DNA from: an uncultured Bacteroidales bacterium
Lineage (GTDB): Bacteria; Bacteroidota; Bacteroidia; Bacteroidales; F082
Reading direction: 5' to 3'
Length of the DNA stretch: 46,253 bases
Assembly (NCBI GenBank): GCA_905236635.1
Contig: CAJOCJ010000014.1
Location: 1 to 46,253, forward strand
Part shown: positions 1-7,569 of the stretch, one piece after another
Layout of the letters: every line of letters starts with the position of its first letter
Numbering within the stretch: the stretch's first letter is position 1
Position numbers and translations under genes: made by a program
Notes under the pieces: model-generated
The model's input: the letters and a program-made list of their open reading frames with translations, nothing else
Told to the model about the DNA's origin: nothing
Database searches by the model: none

Positions 1-1
1 T

Positions 2-526
2 GATATCTCTTTCTTGCTGTTGATATTCTTCCTCGTTACCACTACGATGGACACTGACAGCGGTATCACCCGTCGTCTGCCCCCACCAGTAGAAAACCCC
101 GACATGGATGTCAAAGTGAAAGAAAGAAACATTTTGAACGTCATGATCAATAAGTACGACAAGTTGATGGTTAACGGTAGACCTTGCGACATATCAGAAC
201 TCACCGACCTTACAAGAGACTTCATCACTCCGAAACCGAATGATGAGAAAGCTCCTGAGATCGAGGTTAAAGAGATCGATATGATAGGAACGTTCATGAC
301 CAACAAAGGTGTTGTATCACTTAAGAATGACCGCGGTACATCATATCAGATGTATATAGCAGTTCAAAATGAATTAGCTAAAGCTTTCAATGAACTCAGG
401 GAAGAGGTTGCTATGACATACTTCAAGCAGCATTATGCCGACATGACCGACAAAGACAAAGTCGATGCAGTCAACAAGGCAGTGCCGGTACGTATCTCAG
501 AAGCCGAACCTGAAGAAATCAAATAA
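2..526 (+). CDS. ExbD/TolR-family biopolymer transport protein, 5'-truncated
   Basis: The frame is open from the first full codon of the window and reads D-I-S-F then LLLIFFLVTTTMD. This is the single transmembrane helix of ExbD proteins with its conserved membrane-embedded Asp (codon at bases 2-4). The true start lies upstream of the window, and the TTG near base 14 is only an internal codon. After the helix comes a periplasmic domain of about 160 residues, longer than in classical ExbD. ExbD works with ExbB to turn proton flow into force on TonB. The next gene is a second ExbD, 14 bases downstream. Paired exbD genes are usual in Bacteroidota, and an exbB is expected just upstream. Family assignment is firm; the transported substrate cannot be told. 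Confidence 0.88.
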   Translation, partial: DISFLLLIFFLVTTTMDTDSGITRRLPPPVENPDMDVKVKERNILNVMINKYDKLMVNGRPCDISELTDLTRDFITPKPNDEKAPEIEVKEIDMIGTFMTNKGVVSLKNDRGTSYQMYIAVQNELAKAFNELREEVAMTYFKQHYADMTDKDKVDAVNKAVPVRISEAEPEEIK

Positions 527-540
527 TAGGAGAAAAAATT

Positions 541-999
541 ATGGCAAAGTTTAGAAAAGGCGGACAAAAAGAAGTCCCGGCAATCTCAACCGGATCAATG
601 CCTGACATTATCTTCATGTTGATTTTCTTCTTCATGGTTACAACCTCTATGCGTGAGACGACATTGAAGGTAAAGATGAAATTACCGGCAGCTACGGAAG
701 TCCAGAAACTTGAGAAGAAATCTCTCGTGAGTTTCATCTACATCGGACCTCCGACCAATACCAAATCCTACGGTACTGAGCCGCGTATCCAGCTGAACGA
801 CTCATACGCACGTATCGACGACATCATCCCGTTCATCGAACAGGAACGTCTCGACCGTGCTGAGGCCGACCGTCCACTCCTCACCACATCACTCAAGATT
901 CACGAGGAAGTGAGAATGGGCCTTGTCACCGACGTGAAGCAGGAGCTACGTAAATGCGGTGCATTCCGTATCAACTACTCAGTCAGAAAAGGCGAATAG
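541..999 (+). CDS. ExbD/TolR-family biopolymer transport protein
   Basis: This 152-residue protein has a short basic N-terminus and one transmembrane helix (about residues 20-37) containing MPDIIFMLIFFFMVTTSM, with the conserved Asp near the start of the helix. A periplasmic domain follows. The start is supported by an AGGAG motif a few bases upstream. It is the second exbD in the run and probably forms a heteromeric ExbB/ExbD motor with its neighbour, energising TonB-dependent receptors such as the one at 31313-35026. Its stop codon lies 8 bases from the stop of convergent priA, and its terminator hairpin is inside the priA coding sequence. Confidence 0.9.
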   Translation: MAKFRKGGQKEVPAISTGSMPDIIFMLIFFFMVTTSMRETTLKVKMKLPAATEVQKLEKKSLVSFIYIGPPTNTKSYGTEPRIQLNDSYARIDDIIPFIEQERLDRAEADRPLLTTSLKIHEEVRMGLVTDVKQELRKCGAFRINYSVRKGE

Positions 1000-1007
1000 A
1001 CAAGGAT

Positions 1008-3488
1008 TTAGATTGGATCCACATCAAGAGCAACGGTTACAGATTTGTAATCGTTGCTTTTTTTGAATACATCGAGATGTTGTTTGATCAATTCCTTTAT
1101 TTTCATCGAGTTGTCGTTGCGGTCGAACTTGATGAGAATCTGTTTGATGTATTGGTTTTTGATTCTCGAGACGACGGGATACTCCGGTCCGAGGAGGTTT
1201 TGTTTGAAGATTGGACGCAGCTGCCCTGCAAGATAGTCGGCGGCTTTGTTCAGTTTTTCATAGTCAGCGTGACGTAGCTTTATCAGTATCAGGCGATAAT
1301 ACGGCGGATAGCAGAACTGGCGGCGTATCGGCATCTGCTCCTCGAAGAAACGCACGTAGTCGTGGTTGACGACGTTGAGGATGACAGGGTGTGTCGGCTG
1401 GTATGTCTGGATTATCACCTTTCCTTTCTCTCCTTTTCTGCCCGCTCGACCGCTGACCTGCTCCATGAGCTGGAAGCTGCGTTCGTAAGCCCTGAAATCG
1501 GGGAACGAGAGCATATTGTCGGCGTCGAGTATTCCCACGGTCTTGACATGATCGAAGTCGAGACCTTTGGTGACCATCTGTGTGCCCACGAGGACATCGG
1601 TCTCGCGGTTTTTAAACTGGTCGAGGATGGTCTGGTAACTGTTTTTCGACCTCGTGGTGTCGAGGTCGAGGCGAGCGCAGCGAGCCTCGGGAACGACGGC
1701 CGACAGGTCTTCCTCCACCCTCTCAGTGCCGAAGCCATGCATCTTTAGGTCGGTGCTATGACACGACGGGCATTCTGTCGGCACCGCCATCGTATGGCCG
1801 CAGTAATGACATTTCATGACGTTCTGTGCCTTGTGATACGTCATCGAGACGTCGCAGTTGATACACTGCGGCACCCAGTGACAGACGCCGCATTCGAGGC
1901 GTAAAGAGAAGCCTCGGCGGTTTTGGAACAATATCACCTGGTTCTTGTCGGCGAGGGTGTTGCGCATGGCATCGACTAGCACGCTGCCGAAGTTGGCTTG
2001 TATGAGCTTACGACGGCGCTCAACGCGCATGTCATCGACGATGATCTCCGGCATCTCGACGCCCCCGAAGCGTTCCGTGAGCGAGACGAGATGATAACGT
2101 CCCTGCCGGGCGTTGTAATAGCTCTCGAACGACGGCGTTGCAGAGCCTAAGATGACATCGGCACTATGTAAACGTCCAAGTATCATGCTGAGGTCACGGG
2201 CGTTATAACGCGGCGCAGGGTCGATCTGCTTGAACGAGCTGTCGTGCTCCTCGTCAACAATGATAAGTCCAAGGTCGGAGAAAGGCAATAAGATGGACGA
2301 ACGCGAGCCGATAATCACCTGATATTTGGAGCTTTTAGAGCGTTCAAAGTCAAGGACCTGCTCCCATATCTCGACGCGTTCCATGTCGGAGTAACGTGAG
2401 TGATACACGCCTACCTTGTCGCCGAAATATTTCTTCAACCGGTTGATAATCTGCTCTGTGAGGGCTATCTCTGGCAGCAGATAAAGCACCTGCTTGCCTC
2501 TGTTGAGAGCCTCCTGAATCAGTTTTATGTATATCTCAGTCTTTCCCGAAGAGGTGACACCATGCAGAAGCACAGGCTTCTTCTCGGAGAACCCTTTGTG
2601 TATCTCATCAAACGCAACCGTCTGACTTTCAGTGAGTTTGATTGAGTCGGCATCGGTCAGGGCGTTGAAGCTCTTGAGACGACTGACACGTTTCTGATAG
2701 ACCTTGAACACCCCTTTGTTGACAAGAGCCTTCAAGACGGTGCTGTTAGCATTGGACTTGGAGAGCAAATCGGAGGCGAGGACGTCGTGGTCGGCACTTC
2801 CACCAAGGACAAAGAATGACATCACCACCTCGAGTTGTTTGTAGGCGCGTCTGGTGAGCTCGTCCATGAGCTGGTGCATCGCCTCATCACTATGATATTC
2901 CTCTGCAAGTGCCACAAAACGCTCATATTTCGCCTTAAATTTAGCGTCGAGCTCCTCCTCCATCACCACAATCTTCTTCTCTATCATCGTCTTAATGAGC
3001 GGCATCACCTTTTTATATCCGATAATCTTGCTCACCTCGCTGATGGTAAGTTTCGGCTGTACTTGGAGTGCCTCCACGATGAGGTATTCGTAGTCGTTGA
3101 GTGCCATGGTGTCAAGTTCAAACTCATCGGACAGCTTGATCTTCGACTCGCTGGACAGCTTCATCGCCGATGGCAGAGCCGCCTGCATCACCTCGCCCTC
3201 ACAGCAGAGGTAGTAGTCGCATATCCATTGCCATAATTTCAGCTGAATGCCGTTGACGACAGGGTTCTCGTCGAGCACATCCAAGATATACTTAACCTGC
3301 TCATAATCAGGTACTTGCTCCGTCACCTCGCCAATCAGTCCGGACATGATCTTGGAGCGGCCGAACTGAACCACGACACGTTGTCCGACCCGCACGCTGT
3401 CGTTGAGTTCCATCGGCACACGGTAAGTGAAGGTGCCTGGAACCGGCAGCGGAAGTATCACATTTACAAACAATGTTTTTCTGTCCAT
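1008..3488 (-). CDS. priA: Primosomal protein N' (replication restart helicase PriA)
   Basis: This 826-residue protein has the PriA order: an N-terminal 3'-end DNA-binding domain (about 1-110), a winged-helix region, then a superfamily 2 helicase with Walker A HGVTSSGKT (about 309-317) and DEEH (412-415). An eight-Cys zinc-binding insertion follows (CGVC, CINC, CHYC, CPSC; about 530-575), then helicase motifs including the GTQMVTKGLDF and SGRAGR stretches. PriA is a 3'-5' helicase that reloads the replisome at stalled forks. The ATG at 3486-3488 gives the expected N-terminus. Its 3' end contains the exbD terminator, and an inverted-repeat element begins about 10 bases upstream of the start. 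Confidence 0.97.
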   Translation of the reverse strand: MDRKTLFVNVILPLPVPGTFTYRVPMELNDSVRVGQRVVVQFGRSKIMSGLIGEVTEQVPDYEQVKYILDVLDENPVVNGIQLKLWQWICDYYLCCEGEVMQAALPSAMKLSSESKIKLSDEFELDTMALNDYEYLIVEALQVQPKLTISEVSKIIGYKKVMPLIKTMIEKKIVVMEEELDAKFKAKYERFVALAEEYHSDEAMHQLMDELTRRAYKQLEVVMSFFVLGGSADHDVLASDLLSKSNANSTVLKALVNKGVFKVYQKRVSRLKSFNALTDADSIKLTESQTVAFDEIHKGFSEKKPVLLHGVTSSGKTEIYIKLIQEALNRGKQVLYLLPEIALTEQIINRLKKYFGDKVGVYHSRYSDMERVEIWEQVLDFERSKSSKYQVIIGSRSSILLPFSDLGLIIVDEEHDSSFKQIDPAPRYNARDLSMILGRLHSADVILGSATPSFESYYNARQGRYHLVSLTERFGGVEMPEIIVDDMRVERRRKLIQANFGSVLVDAMRNTLADKNQVILFQNRRGFSLRLECGVCHWVPQCINCDVSMTYHKAQNVMKCHYCGHTMAVPTECPSCHSTDLKMHGFGTERVEEDLSAVVPEARCARLDLDTTRSKNSYQTILDQFKNRETDVLVGTQMVTKGLDFDHVKTVGILDADNMLSFPDFRAYERSFQLMEQVSGRAGRKGEKGKVIIQTYQPTHPVILNVVNHDYVRFFEEQMPIRRQFCYPPYYRLILIKLRHADYEKLNKAADYLAGQLRPIFKQNLLGPEYPVVSRIKNQYIKQILIKFDRNDNSMKIKELIKQHLDVFKKSNDYKSVTVALDVDPI
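1029..1064 (+). terminator. Rho-independent terminator of the exbD operon, embedded in priA
   Basis: A 12-bp stem is visible: AGCAACGGTTAC pairs with GTAATCGTTGCT, with one G-T pair, around a 6-base loop AGATTT. Seven T residues follow on the + strand. It sits 30 bases after the exbD stop and inside the last codons of the oppositely oriented priA gene, so the same bases encode part of the PriA C-terminus. Confidence 0.8.
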
Positions 3489-3498
3489 AACTTGTTAT

Positions 3499-3613
3499 CG
3501 TCATTTCGACTGAAGCGAAGCGGAATGGAGAAATCCTTTTTAGAATAAGCTTTTGCGAAAAGAGGATTTCTCGACTACCATCTCACTAAGTTCGATGTTC
3601 GCTCGAAATGACG
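3499..3613. repeat. Dispersed inverted-repeat element (two arms)
   Basis: The left arm (3499-3540) begins CGTCATTTCGA and runs to GAGAAATCC. The right arm (about 3558-3613) is its rough reverse complement, running from AGGATTTCTCGA to TCGAAATGACG. The outer and inner ends match well while the middle of each arm diverges. A third arm of the same family lies at 5973-6010. The arrangement resembles REP/MITE-like intergenic elements. It separates priA from the divergent T9SS plug gene. No open frame or transposase is associated. Confidence 0.75.
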
Positions 3614-3702
3614 AAAAATATGTAACAAAATTAAAAAATTTTCGTTTATAAAAATGGTTATTCTAAAATTATTAATTTTACAAAGTTAAAAATTATCATA
3701 AT

Positions 3703-4971
3703 ATGAAATTTAAGTTATTGATAATCATATTATTAACTTTTTTAATATCCGCAACAGCGCAAAATGCGAGGTCAGTTGGCGACAAAATTTACCACGACGA
3801 GGTGCATACTGTGCTCTTTCATCCGATGAATTATGAGCTTGACCAGCCTGTGATATATCTCAACAATATGGTTGAACAGCTGCATCTGCAGTTTGACGTT
3901 TTTGCCGACGAAGCGCCTTATTTGTATTACACTTTCGTGCATTGTGACAACCAATGGCAGCCGACAGAACTAGCGAAAAATGAGTATATCAACGGCTTCT
4001 TCCAGGATGAGATAACGCATTTCACCTTCTCTGTCAACACTTTCGTAAGCTATATACATTATGACCTGCTGTTCCCGAGTGTCGATATGATGCCGAAACT
4101 TTCGGGCAACTACCTTCTCGTCGTGACTGGCGAAAAGCCCGATGACATCTACTTCACCCGGAGGTTTTACGTGGTCGAAAACATGGCAGATATCAATGTC
4201 TCGGTGCCGCGTTATCCTTATGATTTGAATCTCGGAAAGGAGAAACAAGAGATAGATTTGGAGGTGACGTATCCCGACTTGTTTAACAGCCGCGCCGACC
4301 AATATTCGAACGTGACAATACAGCAGAACGGCCGTTGGGACAATGCTGTCTTCGGCTTAAAACCCACTTATATCTTTCCTGAAAAATTATCTTACGCAAA
4401 TAATGCTAAAACCGTGTTTGAGTCTGGCAATCAATATCTTAGAATAAACACGAGTAACTTTGAAAACAGACCAGAGAAGACGAGAACTGTGTATCGCGAG
4501 GAGGAGTTTTACGTGGTGACACTACATGAAGACACTAAACGTAACACCCATAATTACGTTAATGACGAGGATTTGTTTGGTGAGAAGTACATCTATTTGG
4601 AGCGCGAATACCTTGATCCGACTATCGAAGCCGACTATTCACAGGTGGACTTCTTCCTGCGGTGGTCACCATATATGTTTGGAAAAGACGTGTATATCAT
4701 TGGAGCTATCACCGACTGGCAGATAGATGAGAATTCGAAGATGGAATATGACGTTGAGCGTAAGGGTTACAAGAAGAGTCTGTTCTTGAAACAAGGCTAT
4801 TACGATTATATGTATGCCGTGAAAGACAACGCAAGTGGCATCACTTCTGTGGCACCTGTCAATGGGGATTTCTGGGAGACGAATAACATGTATCATATCT
4901 TCGTCTATCTATATGACCAGGCACGTGGTTATGATAGGTTGATTGGCTATTCGACCATCCGTTCTCATTAG
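3703..4971 (+). CDS. T9SS plug-domain protein (DUF5103 family)
   Basis: This 422-residue protein has an N-terminal signal peptide (hydrophobic residues about 4-18, likely cut after TAQ). It matches the Bacteroidota DUF5103 family throughout: an N-terminal beta domain with the FHPMNYELDQPVIYL and DNQWQPTELAKNEYI segments, and a C-terminal domain containing VYIIGAITDWQ. A family member from Flavobacterium johnsoniae was described as the plug bound to the SprA outer-membrane translocon, closing the pore from the periplasm. That role is carried over by family membership. A weak promoter-like TAATTTTA lies at 3673-3680. The stop codon overlaps the first unit of a 7-bp tandem repeat leading into apbE. 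Confidence 0.82.
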   Translation: MKFKLLIIILLTFLISATAQNARSVGDKIYHDEVHTVLFHPMNYELDQPVIYLNNMVEQLHLQFDVFADEAPYLYYTFVHCDNQWQPTELAKNEYINGFFQDEITHFTFSVNTFVSYIHYDLLFPSVDMMPKLSGNYLLVVTGEKPDDIYFTRRFYVVENMADINVSVPRYPYDLNLGKEKQEIDLEVTYPDLFNSRADQYSNVTIQQNGRWDNAVFGLKPTYIFPEKLSYANNAKTVFESGNQYLRINTSNFENRPEKTRTVYREEEFYVVTLHEDTKRNTHNYVNDEDLFGEKYIYLEREYLDPTIEADYSQVDFFLRWSPYMFGKDVYIIGAITDWQIDENSKMEYDVERKGYKKSLFLKQGYYDYMYAVKDNASGITSVAPVNGDFWETNNMYHIFVYLYDQARGYDRLIGYSTIRSH

Positions 4972-5004
4972 TTAAAAGTTAAAAGAGAAAAGTTAAAAGA
5001 AGAC
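4970..5004. repeat. 7-bp tandem repeat tract between the plug gene and apbE
   Basis: Five consecutive heptamers are visible: AGTTAAA, AGTTAAA, AGAGAAA, AGTTAAA, AGAAGAC. The first begins at the second base of the TAG stop codon of the upstream gene, and the last ends five bases before the apbE ATG. Two similar tracts occur at 43752-43826 and 45978-46054. Confidence 0.8.
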
Positions 5005-5009
5005 TTGAG

Positions 5010-5972
5010 ATGAAACGGGCATTGCTGATAATAATTGCTTTTCTCTTAGCATCATGTGCTGATAAGTCACAGAAAATAACTTATTCCGGAGTTACCCAAG
5101 GTTCTTACTTCTCGATAACGTATTACGATGACGGAGGAAGGACTTTTGAGGCTGAGATTGATTCTATTTTCAAAGAAGTTGACAATTCATTATCATTATG
5201 GAATGAGAATTCTATAATTCGCAAAGTCAACCGCAACGAGGATGTCGTTGTAAATCAGATATTTAAGGATAATTTTGAATGGGCGCGGAGAGCTTCGGAG
5301 TTTTCCAACGGCGCTTTTGATGCCACCATCGGACCGTTGGTTGAAGCATGGGGCTTTCATTATAAAGAAGAGCTTGAAATGACACCCGAGATGGTCGATT
5401 CAATCCGCCAACTCGTTGATTATCAGAAGATTCAGATTATTGACGATAGAGTTGTTAAAGCCAACCCCAACATGACTTTGGATTTCAACGCTGTGGCACA
5501 GGGGTATACTACGGATTTGATTGGTAACTTCTTGGAAACCAAAGGAATAACCAATTATTTGGTCGATGTAGGAGGCGAGATTATGGCGCGCGGCACCAAG
5601 CCAAACGGCAAACAATGGACCATAGGCATTGAGAAACCAGCGGAAAATTATGATTCAGGACGTGCGGTTCAAATCAAGATAAACCTCAAAGACAAAGGCA
5701 TAGTTACCTCCGGAAACTACAGGAAATACATTGAAAAAGACGGCGTCCGTTACTCGCATAGCATCGACCCGAAGACGGGATATCCTGTCGAGCAGAACCT
5801 CTTGAGTGCCACCGTCATCGCCGACAACTCCTCATGGGCCGACTGTCTCGCCACCATCTGTATGATAGTAGGCAAAGAAAAAGCCTCGATACTGCTTGAA
5901 AACCAAGGTGTCGAGGCCTATTTCATCTATGTCGAAAACGGCGTTATTAAAACAGAATGGTTACGTCCATAA
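5010..5972 (+). CDS. apbE: FAD:protein FMN transferase (ApbE), lipoprotein
   Basis: This 320-residue protein has a lipoprotein signal peptide with lipobox LASC (Cys16). ApbE hallmarks follow: VTQGSYFSITYY near the N-terminus, LDFNAVAQGY, YLVDVGGEIMARG, GIVTSGNYR, SHSIDPKTGYPV and SWADCLAT. ApbE uses FAD to attach FMN covalently to Thr/Ser of target flavoproteins, in particular NqrB/NqrC and RnfG/RnfD, at the outer face of the cytoplasmic membrane. The adjacent small Cys-rich membrane protein resembles NqrM, which also matures Na+-NQR. The TAA stop abuts a repeat arm, leaving 14 bases to the convergent small gene. Confidence 0.95.
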   Translation: MKRALLIIIAFLLASCADKSQKITYSGVTQGSYFSITYYDDGGRTFEAEIDSIFKEVDNSLSLWNENSIIRKVNRNEDVVVNQIFKDNFEWARRASEFSNGAFDATIGPLVEAWGFHYKEELEMTPEMVDSIRQLVDYQKIQIIDDRVVKANPNMTLDFNAVAQGYTTDLIGNFLETKGITNYLVDVGGEIMARGTKPNGKQWTIGIEKPAENYDSGRAVQIKINLKDKGIVTSGNYRKYIEKDGVRYSHSIDPKTGYPVEQNLLSATVIADNSSWADCLATICMIVGKEKASILLENQGVEAYFIYVENGVIKTEWLRP

Positions 5973-6010
5973 AGGATTTCTCGACTTCACTTCGTTTCGC
6001 TCGAAATGAC
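5973..6010. repeat. Single arm of the dispersed inverted-repeat element
   Basis: On the - strand this reads GTCATTTCGAGCGAAACG, continuing to GTCGAGAAATCC, matching the arms at 3499-3540 and 3558-3613. It starts right at the apbE stop codon. On the - strand it encodes the last seven residues (VISSETK) and the TGA stop of the NqrM-like gene. Confidence 0.75.
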
Positions 6011-6184
6011 ATTTTTGTTCGGGCATTCGCCATCACCACCACAGACACATTTTGCATCAGGGTCTAGAGAATGGGCGCATTTACGCTCAAACTTGCCGTT
6101 TTTCTTTACGATACTCTTGATTCCTATTGCAGCGACTGCCAACAGGACGAGAAACAGCGTCGGAATCAGGAATATCCAGTACAT
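5987..6184 (-). CDS. Small Cys-rich membrane protein, NqrM-like (DUF539-like)
   Basis: This 65-residue protein has one N-terminal transmembrane helix (about residues 3-22), a basic patch (KSIVKKNGKFERK), then four Cys at 36, 46, 48 and 54 in the spacing C-x9-C-x-C-x5-C. NqrM, which matures Na+-NQR and is thought to supply iron to its Cys-ligated centre, has the same layout: a short helix then four Cys in a short tail. It is often beside apbE, as here. The ATG overlaps the TAA of tyrS (TAATG), implying translational coupling. The C-terminal VISSETK and stop come from a repeat arm. The assignment rests on layout and neighbour, not on alignment; it could be an unrelated small membrane protein. 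Confidence 0.6.
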   Translation of the reverse strand: MYWIFLIPTLFLVLLAVAAIGIKSIVKKNGKFERKCAHSLDPDAKCVCGGDGECPNKNVISSETK

Positions 6185-7479
6185 TATGCGCAGACTATGA
6201 GGTAATAGTTCTTCTTGCCTTTCTGGACAAGGATATATTTGCCATTGAGGAGGTCGGCGGTGCCGACGGTCTTCTGTTCGGTTACTTTCTCCTTGTTGAT
6301 AGAGACGCCGTTGCCTTGGACCATCTTACGAGCCTCGCCTTTCGACGGGAACACGCCTGTCAGCACGAGGAAGTCGACGATGCCTACACCTGCGCTGAGG
6401 GCGTCTTTCGAGAAGTTAGCCTGCGGGACGCCGTCAAAGATGCTCAACAATGTGTTCTCATCGAACTTATGCAATGCCTCGGCTGTGCCTTTTCCGAAGA
6501 GAATCTGTGTGGCTTCTTCCGCCATCTCGAGGTCTTCCTTCGAGTGAACGACCAAAGTGAGCTCACGTGCCAGCGTGCGCTGGAGCTCGCGGAGATGCGG
6601 CTCAGCCTGATGACGTGCTATCAAAGCGTCAATTTCATCCTTCTTCAGCAAGGTGAAGATCTTGATGTAACGTGCTGCGTCTTCGTCGGTGCAGTTCATC
6701 CAGAACTGGTAGAATGCGTATGGTGAGGTCTTCTCAGGGTCAAGCCAGATGTTGCCTTTCTCGGTCTTGCCGAACTTGCCGCCGTCGGCTTTAGTAATGA
6801 GGTTGCATGTCAATGCAAATGCCTCCTTGTCGGCGCCAAGCTTGCGGCGGATGAGCTCTGTACCTGTGGTGATGTTACCCCACTGGTCGCTGCCACCCAT
6901 CTGAAGCTTGCAGTTCTTATGCTCAAAGAGATACAAGAAGTCGTAGCCCTGCACCAACTGGTAGCTGAACTCTGTGAACGACATGCCGTCGCCTTCGCCG
7001 TTGAAACGTTTCTTCACCGAGTCTTTCGCCATCATGTAGTTGACGGTGATATGCTTGCCGATGTCGCGGATGAAATGCAGGAAGGTGTAGTCCTTCATCC
7101 AGTCGTAGTTGTTGACGAGTTCCGCACGGTTCGGAGCATCGCTGTCGAAGTCGAGGAACTTGGCAAGCTGTTTCTTGATGCATGTCTGGTTGTGCTGTAA
7201 CGTCTCGTCGTTCAATAGGTTACGCTCAGCCGACTTTCCTGACGGGTCGCCAATCATACCTGTAGCGCCGCCTAAAAGTGCCAACGGCTTATGGCCGGCA
7301 GCCTGGAAATGGCGGAGCATCATAATGCCGCAAAGGTGTCCGATATGCAGTGAGTCGGCGGTCGGGTCGATACCCAGATATGCCGTGGTCATCTCTTTCT
7401 TCAACTGTTCTTCTGTGCCTGGAGTCATGTTGTTCAACATTCCGCGCCAGCGCAATTCTTCTACGAAATCTTCTCTCAT
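6184..7479 (-). CDS. tyrS: Tyrosyl-tRNA synthetase
   Basis: This 431-residue class I synthetase charges tRNA-Tyr. The HIGH signature is LHIGHL (about residues 44-49), and the KMSKS equivalent is KFGKTEKG (about 230), the usual form in bacterial TyrS. A C-terminal S4 RNA-binding domain carries the [16 protein letters not shown] segment. The frame stays open upstream to a TTG at 7509, but that stretch overlaps a promoter -7 element (7507-7514), so the ATG at 7477-7479 ([13 protein letters not shown]) is the better start. The stop overlaps the ATG of the NqrM-like gene. Confidence 0.97.
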   Translation of the reverse strand: MREDFVEELRWRGMLNNMTPGTEEQLKKEMTTAYLGIDPTADSLHIGHLCGIMMLRHFQAAGHKPLALLGGATGMIGDPSGKSAERNLLNDETLQHNQTCIKKQLAKFLDFDSDAPNRAELVNNYDWMKDYTFLHFIRDIGKHITVNYMMAKDSVKKRFNGEGDGMSFTEFSYQLVQGYDFLYLFEHKNCKLQMGGSDQWGNITTGTELIRRKLGADKEAFALTCNLITKADGGKFGKTEKGNIWLDPEKTSPYAFYQFWMNCTDEDAARYIKIFTLLKKDEIDALIARHQAEPHLRELQRTLARELTLVVHSKEDLEMAEEATQILFGKGTAEALHKFDENTLLSIFDGVPQANFSKDALSAGVGIVDFLVLTGVFPSKGEARKMVQGNGVSINKEKVTEQKTVGTADLLNGKYILVQKGKKNYYLIVCA

Positions 7480-7506
7480 CGAATGATTATTGTTAAAATT
7501 AGGGTG

Positions 7507-7514
7507 CAAAAATA
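7507..7514 (-). promoter_or_regulatory. Bacteroides-type -7 promoter element of tyrS
   Basis: TATTTTTG on the - strand matches TAnnTTTG, 27 bases before the tyrS ATG. No clear TTTG -33 element is visible. Confidence 0.5.
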
Positions 7515-7546
7515 CGAAATTTTAAGGTATCAAGGATATTTTTTGA

Positions 7547-7554
7547 TAATTTTG
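7547..7554 (+). promoter_or_regulatory. Bacteroides-type -7 promoter element of the first MBOAT gene
   Basis: TAATTTTG matches TAnnTTTG, 15 bases before the MBOAT ATG at 7570. The -33 position lacks a clear TTTG. Confidence 0.45.
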
Positions 7555-7569
7555 CAAAAAATTGACTGA

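Noticed and set aside
6127..6726. A 199-codon + strand frame over the tyrS 3' end
   Set aside because: It is antisense to the S4 domain of tyrS, with no start signal and no family match.
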